A model generated the notes under the pieces. It did no database searches. It was not told where the DNA came from and saw nothing but the letters and a program-made list of their open reading frames with translations. Source: DATAGF01 sp963835685 (GTDB lineage: Bacteria; Actinomycetota; Thermoleophilia; Miltoncostaeales; Miltoncostaeaceae). From it: a DNA stretch of 64,000 nucleotides. The position numbers and the translations under genes are program-made. The DNA lies in NCBI GenBank assembly GCA_963835685.1, contig CAWIGI010000013.1, forward strand, positions 186,001 to 250,000, written 5' to 3'. The stretch's first letter is position 1. Every line of letters starts with the position of its first letter. This document shows, in pieces, positions 26,627 through 34,454 of the stretch.

Positions 26627-26632
26627 TAGCAT
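26627..26632 (+). promoter_or_regulatory. -10 box of a leaderless transcript
   Basis: TAGCAT ends 6 bases before the GTG start at 26639 and no ribosome-binding site is present, so transcription probably begins at the start codon. Confidence 0.5.
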
Positions 26633-26638
26633 GGCCGG

Positions 26639-27061
26639 GTGGCGCCGCTGAGCTCTCGACGGCCGGACGTCGCCAGGCGCCTCGATCCGGTGGCCGCGGC
26701 CTGGGGAGGGCTGGTGGCGTCCATCGGGCTCATGGCCGGCTCCGGCCGCGACTGGCCGGCCCGTCTGGCCGCGGCCGCCCTCTCGTTCGGGCTCGGCGGT
26801 TTCCTCGCGGGCGTCCGGGCGGCCGCCCGCCGGCCCTTCCACGCGTTCTGCGCCTGGGCCGCCGCCTACGTCATCTACGCCTGCTTCGTCCTCATCGCCC
26901 GGATCATCGAGGAGCTCGGCGGGCCCGACGCCCCCGAGCTCGCTGCGGGCGGCGGCAGGGACTGGCTGGTCGCCGCCCTCTGGGCGCTCGTCTTCGCGCT
27001 CCTCGGGGGCGTCCTCGCGAACACCTGGCTCCGCCCGGCCGGCCGGCGGGGCGTCTCCTGA
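26639..27061 (+). CDS. small four-helix membrane protein
   Basis: The 140-residue protein has four hydrophobic stretches (WGGLVASIGLMAG, AAALSFGLGGFLAGV, AWAAAYVIYACFVLIARII, VAALWALVFALLGGVLAN). I do not recognise the family. It is divergent from tatA and converges on dcd with a 3-base gap. The start is placed at GTG 26639 by the -10 box directly before it. Confidence 0.65.
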   Translation: MAPLSSRRPDVARRLDPVAAAWGGLVASIGLMAGSGRDWPARLAAAALSFGLGGFLAGVRAAARRPFHAFCAWAAAYVIYACFVLIARIIEELGGPDAPELAAGGGRDWLVAALWALVFALLGGVLANTWLRPAGRRGVS

Positions 27062-27064
27062 CGC

Positions 27065-27619
27065 TCAGGGCCGCTCGAACTCGCGGTGGAAGGCGCTGGC
27101 GGTGGGGCCGCTCTGCCCCTGGTACTTGCCCCGGTAGGGGGCGTTGACGGGCGTCGTCATCTGCAGGAACGAGATCTGCCCGATCGCCATGCCGGGGTGG
27201 ATCGAGATCGGCAGCTTGGCGACGTTCGAGAGCTCGAGCGTGATGGTCCCGTCGAAGCCAGGATCGACGTAGCCGGCCGTCGAGTGGATCAGCAGCCCGA
27301 GGCGCCCCAGGCTCGACTTGCCCTCCAGCCGGGCGACCAGGTCGTCGGGCAGCGCCACGCGCTCCAGGGTGGAGCCGAGGACGAACTCGCCCGGGTGCAG
27401 GATGAAGCGCTCGCCGGGGGCCACGTCGACGACCTCGGTCAGGTCGTCCGACGGCTCGCGCACGTCGATGAACGGGCGACGGCTGTTGTGGAAGACCCGG
27501 AACTGGTCCGCGACGCGGACGTCGACCGACGAGGGCTGCAGGAGGCGCTCGTCGAAGGGCTCGATGACCAGCCGGCCCGAGGCGAGCTGCTCCCGGATCG
27601 TTCGGTCGGACAGGACCAC
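27065..27619 (-). CDS. dcd: dCTP deaminase
   Basis: The 184-residue protein has the Dcd signature: VLSDRTIREQLASGRLVIEP, the active-site region LEGKSSLGRLGLLIHSTAGY with the catalytic glutamate shortly after (GFDGTITLELSN), and SFLQMTTPVNAPYRGKYQGQ. It deaminates dCTP to dUTP, or to dUMP if bifunctional. The GTG start at 27619 gives the usual VVLSDR opening. It is divergent from lipA with only 24 bases between the starts. Confidence 0.95.
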   Translation of the reverse strand: MVLSDRTIREQLASGRLVIEPFDERLLQPSSVDVRVADQFRVFHNSRRPFIDVREPSDDLTEVVDVAPGERFILHPGEFVLGSTLERVALPDDLVARLEGKSSLGRLGLLIHSTAGYVDPGFDGTITLELSNVAKLPISIHPGMAIGQISFLQMTTPVNAPYRGKYQGQSGPTASAFHREFERP

Positions 27620-27643
27620 GGTCGGCGAGTGTACCGTTGGGGC

Positions 27644-28693
27644 ATGGTCGGCGAGCGCGCGTTCCGGGTCGAGTCGGCGGCCGACGGGCCCTCCCCGGAC
27701 GAGGTCGCCGTCGCCCGCGCGGCGGGCCACGTGCCCGACGTCCTGCTCGGGGAAGGGCTCATCGGCGACGGGCCGGTCGAGGACCTCGAGCCGGTGGACG
27801 TCGACCCGGACGAGCTCGCCCAGCTCTGCAGCCGCCGCCGCCTGCCGCGGTGGGTCGCCGCCAAGAACCCGCTGTCGGGGGGATTCGTCCGGACCAAGGC
27901 GCTCATGCGGTCGGCCGACCTGGTGACGGTCTGCGAGGAGGCCGCCTGCCCGAACATCGGCCGCTGCTGGTCGCGGGGGACCGCGACCTTCATGATCGCG
28001 GGCAGCCGCTGCACGCGCGGCTGCCGCTTCTGCAACGTGCTCACCGCGCGCCCGCTGGGCCCGCCCGACCCGGACGAGCCGGCCCGGGTGGCCGAGGCGG
28101 CGGCGGCGATGGGGTTGCGCTTCGTGGTGGTGACCGCGGTCGCGCGCGACGACCTCCACGACGGCGGGGCCGCCCACTTCGCCGCCTGCATCGCCGCGCT
28201 CCGCGACCGGCTGCCAGAGGCCCGGGTCGAGGTGCTCATCCCCGACCTGCGCGGCGGCTGGGACGCGCTCGAGGCCGTCATCGAGGCCGCGCCCGACGTC
28301 CTCAACCACAACACCGAGACCGTCCCCCGCCTCTACCCGCAGGTGCGGCCCGGGGCGCGCTACGAGCGCACCCTCGAGCTGCTGGCCCGCTCCGCGGCCT
28401 CGGGGCTGACCACCAAGAGCGGGCTCATGGTCGGCCTCGGCGAGCGCCTTCCCGAGGTGGCGCGCGTGTTCGCCGACCTCGCCTCGGTGGGCTGCGACCT
28501 CGTCACCGTCGGCCAGTACCTGCGCCCCTCGCCGGCCCACCTGCCGGTCGCGCGCTACTACGCGCCCGCCGAGTACCCGGCGCTCGCCGAGACCGGCCGG
28601 GCGCTCGGGCTGGCGCACGTGGAGGCCGGCCCGCTGGTGCGCTCGTCGTTCGAGGCCGACAGGGTGGCCGAGGCGGCGTTCGTCCCGGCCTGA
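27644..28693 (+). CDS. lipA: lipoyl synthase
   Basis: The 349-residue radical-SAM enzyme carries both iron-sulphur motifs of LipA: CEEAACPNIGRCW (auxiliary cluster) and the SAM motif CTRGCRFC. It also has GDDLHDGGAAHF-type RDDLHDGGAA, NHNTETVPRLYP, KSGLMVGLGE and the terminal VRSSFEAD that supplies the serine ligand. It inserts two sulphurs into octanoyl groups on lipoyl domains. The N-terminus is about 40 residues longer than usual, with an acidic extension (ADGPSPDEVAVAR) of unknown role. If real, the start at ATG 27644 is close to the divergent dcd start. Confidence 0.93.
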   Translation: MVGERAFRVESAADGPSPDEVAVARAAGHVPDVLLGEGLIGDGPVEDLEPVDVDPDELAQLCSRRRLPRWVAAKNPLSGGFVRTKALMRSADLVTVCEEAACPNIGRCWSRGTATFMIAGSRCTRGCRFCNVLTARPLGPPDPDEPARVAEAAAAMGLRFVVVTAVARDDLHDGGAAHFAACIAALRDRLPEARVEVLIPDLRGGWDALEAVIEAAPDVLNHNTETVPRLYPQVRPGARYERTLELLARSAASGLTTKSGLMVGLGERLPEVARVFADLASVGCDLVTVGQYLRPSPAHLPVARYYAPAEYPALAETGRALGLAHVEAGPLVRSSFEADRVAEAAFVPA

Positions 28694-28702
28694 CACGAAC
28701 CC

Positions 28703-28728
28703 TCAAGTCCTCGGGATCCGGGCCGATA
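28703..28728 (+). promoter_or_regulatory. sigma28 (FliA/WhiG)-type promoter
   Basis: TCAAGTCC, an 11-base spacer and GCCGATA match the FliA consensus TAAAGTTT-N11-GCCGATAA in both elements and spacing. It lies 9 bases before the GTG of the zinc-ribbon protein gene, in the gap after lipA. Confidence 0.6.
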
Positions 28729-28737
28729 CGACGTCCG

Positions 28738-29199
28738 GTGAGGGGCTATCACACCAAGAAGATCTCCCTGCCCGGCGGCCGGGTGATCGAGATCGTCTAC
28801 TTCTCCGACCCCGCGGAGGACGCCGCGGAGGGCGCCGCGGCCGTCGTGAGGCGGGCGCTGGCGGAGACCGAGGACGCCGAGGTGGCGGCGGGGGGCGCGG
28901 GGACCCCGCTGCCGCTGCACGTGTGCCCCTCCTGCTCGAGCGACCTGGTCTACCCGGTCGCGTGGGAGGAGTCCTCGGGCGTGGGCTGGGAGGTCGAGCG
29001 CCGCTGCCCGAACTGCGAGTGGCGCCACGTGGGCGAGTTCGGCGAGGAGGACCTCGTCGGCTTCGACGAGGCGCTCAACGACGGCACCGAGACGCTCCTG
29101 ATCGCCCTTCGCGACACGACGCGCGCGAACATGGAGGCCGCGGTCGAGCGGCTGATCGACGCGATCAAGCTCGACCTGATCGAGCCGATGGACTTTTAG
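28738..29199 (+). CDS. zinc-ribbon protein of unknown function
   Basis: The 153-residue protein has an N-terminal strand region (GYHTKKISLPGGRVIEIVYF), an acidic linker, a four-cysteine zinc ribbon (CPSCSSDLVYP and CPNCEWRHVG near residues 63-99), and a C-terminal helix (RANMEAAVERLIDAIKLDLI). It resembles small uncharacterised actinobacterial proteins. A sigma28-type promoter directly upstream suggests a motility or developmental regulon. GTG 28738 is the nearest start after that promoter. Confidence 0.7.
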   Translation: MRGYHTKKISLPGGRVIEIVYFSDPAEDAAEGAAAVVRRALAETEDAEVAAGGAGTPLPLHVCPSCSSDLVYPVAWEESSGVGWEVERRCPNCEWRHVGEFGEEDLVGFDEALNDGTETLLIALRDTTRANMEAAVERLIDAIKLDLIEPMDF

Positions 29200-29209
29200 T
29201 CCCAGCCTG

Positions 29210-29300
29210 CGCCGGGCCTCTTGCGGGCCCGGCGGAGGCCATCGGGCCCCTGGCCGGGGCCCGATGTGGACCGGCGGCACCGGCTGCGCCGGGGCTGGCC
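29210..29300 (-). repeat. intergenic two-hairpin repeat, copy C
   Basis: On the minus strand, a hairpin ATCGGGCCCC-GGCCA-GGGGCCCGAT (plus 29241-29265) is followed by CGCCGGGCC-CGCAAGA-GGCCCGGCG (plus 29210-29234). Both stems are perfect. The upstream part (29266-29300) resembles copies A and B at 44.2 and 48.7 kb. It occupies the gap between the zinc-ribbon and PPOX genes. Confidence 0.65.
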
Positions 29301-29345
29301 GCCGGGAAGAGCAGCTCACCGGCGAACGCCGCCGCCCGGCGCATC

Positions 29346-29351
29346 TACGCT
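29346..29351 (+). promoter_or_regulatory. -10 box of a leaderless transcript
   Basis: TACGCT ends 6 bases before ATG 29358, with no ribosome-binding site between. Confidence 0.5.
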
Positions 29352-29357
29352 TCGGAC

Positions 29358-29831
29358 ATGGCGTCCTGGGCCCAGTTCGCCGACGCCGAGCCGGAGCTGG
29401 CCGAGCGGGTGCGAAGCCGGCTCGACGCCGGCCTGCACAAGACGCTCGCGACGATCCGCGCGGACGGCGCCCCCCGGATCTCCGGCAACGAGGCCTGGAT
29501 CGCGGCGGGGGAGCTCTGGTTCGGCTGCATGTGGCTGGCCGCGCGGGCGCTCGACCTGCGCCGCGACCCCCGCTTCGCGCTCCACACCGCCTCCGCGGAC
29601 CCACCGGGGTGGGCGGGCGACGCCGCGCTCTCGGGGCGGGCCGAGGAGGTCGACGACCCCGACCGGGTCGCCGCGGCCGTCGCGCCGCTCGACCAGGCGC
29701 CGGCGGGCCGCTGGCACCTCTACCGGGCCGACCTCACCGAGGTGCTGCTGGTGGCCCTCGACGAGCCGCGCGAGCACCTCGAGATCGACATTTGGCGACC
29801 CGGCGAGCCCGTGCGCCGGATTCGCCGATGA
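29358..29831 (+). CDS. pyridoxamine 5'-phosphate oxidase-family flavin protein
   Basis: The 157-residue protein has the split-barrel PPOX layout: LATIRADGAPRISGNEAWI, the strand with LWFGCMWLAARALDLRRDPRFALH, and a C-terminal strand pair DLTEVLLVALDEPREHLEIDIW. Family members bind FMN or F420 and reduce small molecules, or bind heme. The substrate cannot be read from sequence. In Actinobacteria many F420-dependent members look like this. The start is fixed by the adjacent -10 box. Confidence 0.8.
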   Translation: MASWAQFADAEPELAERVRSRLDAGLHKTLATIRADGAPRISGNEAWIAAGELWFGCMWLAARALDLRRDPRFALHTASADPPGWAGDAALSGRAEEVDDPDRVAAAVAPLDQAPAGRWHLYRADLTEVLLVALDEPREHLEIDIWRPGEPVRRIRR

Positions 29832-29845
29832 CGACCCGCGGTTGC

Positions 29846-29885
29846 GGGCGGTTCAAGGCGGCCAGCCCCGCCGCAGGCGGTGCGC
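29846..29885 (+). repeat. intergenic repeat, truncated copy D
   Basis: CGCCGCAGGCGGTGCGC (within 29868-29885) is identical to the 5' part of copy A (44214-44230). The two characteristic hairpins are missing. It lies at the convergent junction of the PPOX and rhodanese genes. Confidence 0.45.
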
Positions 29886-29887
29886 AT

Positions 29888-30211
29888 CTATCGTGGCGGC
29901 TCGCCCTCGTAGGGGAGCCCCTCGGCGGCCCAGGCGATGAGGCCGCCCTCGACGTTGGCGACCTCGCCGTGCTCGCCGGTGGCGGTCAGGTAGTCGGCCA
30001 CCTGGGCGCTGCGGCTGCCGCTGCGGCAGATGATCGCCAGCGGGAGGTCGCGGGGCAGCTCGTCGATGCGGGCGAGGAACTCGCTCATCGGGATCAGGGG
30101 CACGCCCTCGATGCGGTTCGCATCGTGCTCGTCCTGCTCGCGGCAGTCCACGATGGCCAGCTCGCCAGCTTGCCATGCGGCGTGGGCGTCGACGACGGCC
30201 AGCTCGAGCAT
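29888..30211 (-). CDS. rhodanese-like sulphurtransferase domain protein
   Basis: A single 107-residue rhodanese domain: LAIVDCREQDEHDANRIEG (start of the fold), PLIPMSEF, and the active-site loop AIICRSGSRSAQVADYL with the catalytic cysteine. It accepts sulphur from thiosulphate or persulphide and passes it on. It is 2 bases downstream of mqnC on the same strand. A sulphur role in the futalosine pathway is not known, so the link may be transcriptional only. Confidence 0.9.
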   Translation of the reverse strand: MLELAVVDAHAAWQAGELAIVDCREQDEHDANRIEGVPLIPMSEFLARIDELPRDLPLAIICRSGSRSAQVADYLTATGEHGEVANVEGGLIAWAAEGLPYEGEPPR

Positions 30212-30213
30212 CG

Positions 30214-31281
30214 TCAGAAGCTCCTGACCTCGCGGTAGAGCGTGTCGCGCTGCACGGCACGGCGCCCGGTGGCCTCGATCGCCCGCACCATGCGCTCCGT
30301 GTCGAGCCGGAAGGCGGTCCCGGCGGCGCGCACCACGTTCTCCTCGATCATGATCGAGCCCATGTCGTCGCAGCCGAACTCGAGCGCGAGCTGGCCGACG
30401 CGCAGGCCCTGGGTCACCCACGACGACTGGAAGTGGGGGAAGTTGTCGAGGTAGAGGCGGCTGACGGCGAGGGTCATCAGGTAGTCGGCGGCCGTCGTGT
30501 GGGCGTGGTCGTCGCCTCGGGCGCTGCCGCCGCCCGCCTGGTAGCTCCAGCAGACGAAGGCGCGGAAGCCGCCGGTCTCGTCCTGGACCTCGCGCAGCCG
30601 GCGGAGGTGCTCGACGCGGTCCTCGACCGTGTCGACCGTCCCGTACATCATCGTGGCGGTCGTGGACATGCCCGCGCGGTGGGCCGCCCTCATCACGTCG
30701 AGCCACTCGTCGGTCGTGGTCTTGCGCGGCGCGATGACCTGCCGCACCCGGTCGACCAGGATCTCGGCGCCGCCGCCGGGGAGCGAGTCGTGCCCCGCCT
30801 CGCGCAGCCGCGCCATGGTCTCGTCGATGCCGATGCGGGAGACGCGGGCGATGTGCTGCACCTCCGACGGCGAGAGCGCGTGGAGGTGGATCGGGTAGCG
30901 CGCCTTGATGTCCGAGAAGAGGTCCTCGTACCACTCGATGCGCAGGTTCGGGTGATGGCCGCCCTGCAGCAGAAGGGCCGTGCCCCCCAGGTCGAGGGTC
31001 TCCTCGATCTTGCGGAAGATCACCGCCTTCGGCAGCACGTAGCCCTCGGGGTCCATCGGCGGCCGGTAGAACGCGCAGAAGTCGCAGTCGGTGACGCAGA
31101 AGTTCGTGTAGTTCACGTTCCGGTCGACCACGAAGGTCACGACGTCGGGGTCGGTCTGCGCGTCGCGGACGCGCGACGCGGCCTCGCCGACGGCCACGAG
31201 GTCCCGCGAGGCGAGCAGCTCCAAAGCCTCGTCGTCGCTCAGCCGCTCGCCTGTCCGGCGCGGGGGGGCGATGGTGGTCAC
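30214..31281 (-). CDS. mqnC: cyclic dehypoxanthinyl futalosine synthase (radical SAM)
   Basis: The 355-residue protein has a radical-SAM cluster motif CVTDCDFC after NVNYTNF, the pattern shared by MqnC, MqnE and CofH. GGHHPNLRIEWYEDLF, HALSPSEVQH, PGGGAEILVDRVR and the C-terminal FGCDDMGSIMIEENVV support MqnC. It cyclises dehypoxanthine futalosine in the futalosine route to menaquinone. The GTG at 31281 overlaps the stop of mqnA (GTGA). Confidence 0.92.
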   Translation of the reverse strand: MTTIAPPRRTGERLSDDEALELLASRDLVAVGEAASRVRDAQTDPDVVTFVVDRNVNYTNFCVTDCDFCAFYRPPMDPEGYVLPKAVIFRKIEETLDLGGTALLLQGGHHPNLRIEWYEDLFSDIKARYPIHLHALSPSEVQHIARVSRIGIDETMARLREAGHDSLPGGGAEILVDRVRQVIAPRKTTTDEWLDVMRAAHRAGMSTTATMMYGTVDTVEDRVEHLRRLREVQDETGGFRAFVCWSYQAGGGSARGDDHAHTTAADYLMTLAVSRLYLDNFPHFQSSWVTQGLRVGQLALEFGCDDMGSIMIEENVVRAAGTAFRLDTERMVRAIEATGRRAVQRDTLYREVRSF

Positions 31282-32249
31282 GACGCCGATCTTAGAGGGT
31301 CGTTCAGGGTGAACCGCGACCGGCCTGCCGCGAAAATCCCGCGAGGCAAGGAAGCAGGGAGGGTGTGATGCCCGAGGGCATCGCCCCGACCGATGACGCC
31401 GCATCGCGATGATTTGCAGCCCGCAGACGGTCGTGGCGTCATCCTGAACGACCTCGCCGCCAGGCGCGGGACGGCGTCGAGCTCGCCGCTCTCGCGCGCC
31501 AGGCGCAGGAAGGTCTCGAGCCCCACGCGCTCGGCCGGGCCGAACTCGTAGCGCAGCCGCCGGAAGTAGGCGCGGATGAAGTCGGCCGGGAAGGGGAAGC
31601 GCGCCGCCGCCGCGGTCACCACCGCCTCGGGGTCGGCCTGGTAGAGGGCGCGCGCGTCGCGGAGGATCGACGCGAGGTCGCCCAGGGCCTCCGGGCGGTC
31701 GCGGGCGGCGTCCGCGCGGGCGGCCCAGACCGCGAACACCATCGGCCGCCCGGTGCGCTCGCGCCAGAGCGTGCCGAGGTCGGTGCGGTGGGCCCCCAGG
31801 CCGGCCCGCAGGCCGGCCAGCGCCTCGTCGCCGATCAGGAGCACGCCGTCAACGCGCTCGAGGGCCGCCGCCGGCGGCTCGGCGAGGGCCTCGAACGGGG
31901 CGTCCGGACCGAGCAGGACGCGCAGCAGCGTGACCGAGGTGGCGCTGTGCGGGGTCACCGCCACCGCGCCGACCTCCTCGAACGGCACCCGCGAGAAGAG
32001 CTGGATCGAGTCGACCGCGCCATCGGCGGTGATCGACGCGACGGGCATCAGCGACAGCTCGGATGCGTGCCGCGCGTAGGCGATCGACGAGACGGCCGAC
32101 ACGTCGAGCCCGCCCTGCAGCAGGGCGGCGTTCAGCGCCGTGGGGACGCCGTCGGTGAAGGAGAGCATCGGCTCCGCGGCCCGCTCGAGCCCGTGGTAGA
32201 TCGGATACATGTTGAGCGCGGAGATGCGCCCGACGCGCAGCGCCCTCAT
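31278..32249 (-). CDS. mqnA: chorismate dehydratase (futalosine pathway)
   Basis: The 323-residue protein has the MqnA/MqnD fold: RVGRISALNMYPIYHGLE, VPTALNAALLQGGLDVSAVSSIAYA, SIQLFSRVPFEE, VLLIGDEAL and LGTLWRERTGRPMVFAVWA. It dehydrates chorismate to 3-enolpyruvylbenzoate, the first step of the pathway. The usual length is about 275. Here a tail of about 50 residues after ARLAARSF-like PRLAARSF has no family resemblance and ends by overlapping mqnC. Either the tail is natural or a frameshift has hidden the proper stop near 31420. Confidence 0.9.
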   Translation of the reverse strand: MRALRVGRISALNMYPIYHGLERAAEPMLSFTDGVPTALNAALLQGGLDVSAVSSIAYARHASELSLMPVASITADGAVDSIQLFSRVPFEEVGAVAVTPHSATSVTLLRVLLGPDAPFEALAEPPAAALERVDGVLLIGDEALAGLRAGLGAHRTDLGTLWRERTGRPMVFAVWAARADAARDRPEALGDLASILRDARALYQADPEAVVTAAAARFPFPADFIRAYFRRLRYEFGPAERVGLETFLRLARESGELDAVPRLAARSFRMTPRPSAGCKSSRCGVIGRGDALGHHTLPASLPRGIFAAGRSRFTLNDPLRSAS

Positions 32250-32800
32250 CGCGCGACCGCCTCGGCGCCCACGGCGGCGGCCAGGTGCGCCGGGTCGGCT
32301 GGGTCGTCCACCGGGATCCGCCACCCGGTCGCGCCGAACGCGACCGCGATCTGGCACGCCGCCGGGCCCAGGCGGCGCCAGTGGGGCCGCACCTCCACGC
32401 CCTCGGGCATGGCGAGCCGGCACGCCGCGATCACCGTGAGGTCCTCGACCCCCCAGGAGCCCGGGCGCCCCTCGGTCCCCTCGCCGGGCACCGGGCAGAC
32501 CGCGCGCAGGAGCCCGGTCCCGCGGGCCAGGCGGGCGAGCGCGTCGATGCGGGCGGCCACCCGGCGCGCGTCGCGCCCGGCGCCGTAGGCCACCGCCGCC
32601 TCGCTCGGGCGGCCCTCGGCGTGCGCGGCCGCGTGCTCGGCGACGGGGCGCTCCTCGTCGCCGTCGATCAGCCACCCCTCGGGACCGGGGCCCCGCTCCA
32701 CGGTCACCCGGCCGCCGGGGCCGGCTCCCGCGGCGCGCGCGGCGGCCAGGGGATCGCGGGCCGCCAGGAGCCCCGCGAGCTGCTCGGCGGTCGCCGTCAC
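32246..32800 (-). CDS. MqnE/CofH C-terminal-like protein without radical-SAM domain
   Basis: The 184-residue protein has no cysteine cluster. Its second half (GVEDLTVIAACRLAM, then VRPHWRRLGPAACQIAVAFGA) follows the pattern of the C-terminal region of MqnC, MqnE and CofH (ED..iA..Rl...W..lG...aq.al.FGA). The first half is unlike any family I know. It overlaps mqnA by 4 bases and the polyprenyl synthase by 4, so it is part of the menaquinone operon. The similarity is by eye and could be tested by profile search. Role unknown. Confidence 0.6.
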   Translation of the reverse strand: MTATAEQLAGLLAARDPLAAARAAGAGPGGRVTVERGPGPEGWLIDGDEERPVAEHAAAHAEGRPSEAAVAYGAGRDARRVAARIDALARLARGTGLLRAVCPVPGEGTEGRPGSWGVEDLTVIAACRLAMPEGVEVRPHWRRLGPAACQIAVAFGATGWRIPVDDPADPAHLAAAVGAEAVAR

Positions 32801-33780
32801 GAGAAGCGGTCCACCACGCCGTCGGCGATCTCGCGCAGCGCCGCCAGGTCGGCGCCGTCGGCCGGTCCCTCGTGGATGGCCCCGCGAGCGGCCGCCACGA
32901 ACGCGAGCGCCCGCTGGCGCGCGATCTCGAGCGCCGGGTGGGCGGCGAGGCGGTCGCAGAGGAGCTCCAGGCCCGGCCCCTCACGGGCGTCGGCGACGTG
33001 GGGGCGCAGCCCGGGCTCGAGCTGGAGGGCGATGATCACGGGCAGGGTGACCGTGCCGTCGCAGAGGTCCGTCCCGCGGCGCTTCCCGGTGGTGGCCGGG
33101 GCCCCCGCCAGATCGAGGATGTCGTCGAAGATCTGGAAGGCCATCCCGACGTTCTCCCCGAACGCGGTCAGGCGCGCGGTGGACTCCGGGCCCGCCCCGC
33201 CCATCAGCGCGCCGAGCCGGCACGCGACCGAGAAGAGGGCGGCGGTCTTGCGGCGGCAGCGCGCCAGGTACGCGTCCTCGGTGAGGGTGAGGTCGAAGGC
33301 CGCGCGCTGCTGGTCCATCTCCCCCTGCGACAGCGCCAGCGCCGCGCCGGCGAGCGCCTGGACGGCCTCGGCGGAGCGGGTGCGGGTGAGCTCGGCGAAG
33401 GCCCGGGCGAAGAGGAAGTCGCCCGTGCTGACGGCCCGCTCCGCCCCGAGCTCCTGCGCCACCGTCGGCCGGCCGCGCCGCATGGTCGCGCCGTCGAGGA
33501 GGTCGTCGTGCACCAGCGTCGCCATGTGCACGAGCTCCACCGCGGAGGCGGCCGACAGGAGGTGGTCGAGGACCGCCGGGTCCTCGAGGACCGGTCGCGG
33601 CGCGGAGCAGAAGACGAGCAGCGGCCGCACGCGCTTGCCGCCCGCGGCGAGGGTGTCGGCCGCCGGGCGCACGACCTCGCGGGCGTGGCCGTCGACCGCC
33701 CGGCGCAGGCGCTCCTCGCACCGCTCCAGCACCGGCGCCAGGGGGCGGACGACGGCGGGGATGGGAGCCGTCGAGGTCAC
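32797..33780 (-). CDS. trans-polyprenyl diphosphate synthase
   Basis: The 327-residue protein has both aspartate-rich motifs: LVHDDLLDGATMRRGRPTV (first DDxxD) and FQIFDDILDLAG (second), with the GKRVRPLLV entry and KTAALFSVACRLGA helix. It elongates isoprenyl diphosphates to make the menaquinone side chain. GTG 33780 overlaps the stop of the methyltransferase gene. Chain length cannot be told reliably from the residues before the first motif. Confidence 0.92.
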   Translation of the reverse strand: MTSTAPIPAVVRPLAPVLERCEERLRRAVDGHAREVVRPAADTLAAGGKRVRPLLVFCSAPRPVLEDPAVLDHLLSAASAVELVHMATLVHDDLLDGATMRRGRPTVAQELGAERAVSTGDFLFARAFAELTRTRSAEAVQALAGAALALSQGEMDQQRAAFDLTLTEDAYLARCRRKTAALFSVACRLGALMGGAGPESTARLTAFGENVGMAFQIFDDILDLAGAPATTGKRRGTDLCDGTVTLPVIIALQLEPGLRPHVADAREGPGLELLCDRLAAHPALEIARQRALAFVAAARGAIHEGPADGADLAALREIADGVVDRFS

Positions 33781-34454
33781 CGGGGCGCCACCCGGCCGTG
33801 GTGCACGGCCACGATCCCGCCCGCCAGCGGGCGCCAGCGGACGCCCTCCAGCCCGGCCGCCGCCATCCGCGCGGCGAGCTCCGGCGGCTCGGGGAAGCGG
33901 CGCACCGACGCCGGCAGGTAGGAGTAGGCCGCCCCGTCGCGGCCGAGGACGCGCCCGAGCCGCGGCACGACCCGGTCGAACCAGAGCCCGTAGAAGCGGC
34001 GCAGGCGGGCCGGCGTCGTGATCTCGAGGACCACCACCCGCCCGCCCGGGCGCACGACCCGGGCCATCTCGGCCAGCCCGGCGTCGAGGTCCGCGACATT
34101 GCGGATGCCGAAGGCCACGGTCGCGGCGTCGAACGCGTCGTCGCCGAAGGGCAGCGCCAGCGCGTCGGCGACCTCGAACCTCGCCGGGCTGCCGCGGCGC
34201 TCGGCCTTCGCGCGGGCGCGGGCGACCATCTGCTCGGAGAAGTCGACGCCCACGGCCTCGCCCCTGCGGGTCGTGCGGTGCGCGAGCTCGAGGGCGAGAT
34301 CCCCCGTTCCGGTGCAGACGTCGAGCGCCCGGTCGCCGGCCGCCAGGTCCGCGGCCGCCGCGGCCGCCCGCCGCCAGCGGCCGTCGAGGCCGGCGGTCAT
34401 CGCGCGGTTGAGGAGGTCGTAGCGGGGCGCGATGCGGTCGAACATCGCCCGCAC
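33777..34454 (-). CDS. menG: demethylmenaquinone methyltransferase (UbiE/MenG)
   Basis: A class I SAM methyltransferase of about 225 residues: MFDRIAPRYDLLNRAMTAGL, DVCTGTGDLALEL (motif I), GVDFSEQMVARARAK, ATVAFGIRNVADLDAGLAEM, RVVRPGGRVVVLE, then FPEPPELAARMAAAGLEGV. It methylates demethylmenaquinone to menaquinone. The start is uncertain: GTG 34454 is the closest in-frame codon, but homologues carry 10-15 more residues, and the sequence upstream (LPAAD) fits that extension without a start codon, so a small error or overlap with ubiX is likely. Confidence 0.88.
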   Translation of the reverse strand: MRAMFDRIAPRYDLLNRAMTAGLDGRWRRAAAAAADLAAGDRALDVCTGTGDLALELAHRTTRRGEAVGVDFSEQMVARARAKAERRGSPARFEVADALALPFGDDAFDAATVAFGIRNVADLDAGLAEMARVVRPGGRVVVLEITTPARLRRFYGLWFDRVVPRLGRVLGRDGAAYSYLPASVRRFPEPPELAARMAAAGLEGVRWRPLAGGIVAVHHGRVAPR

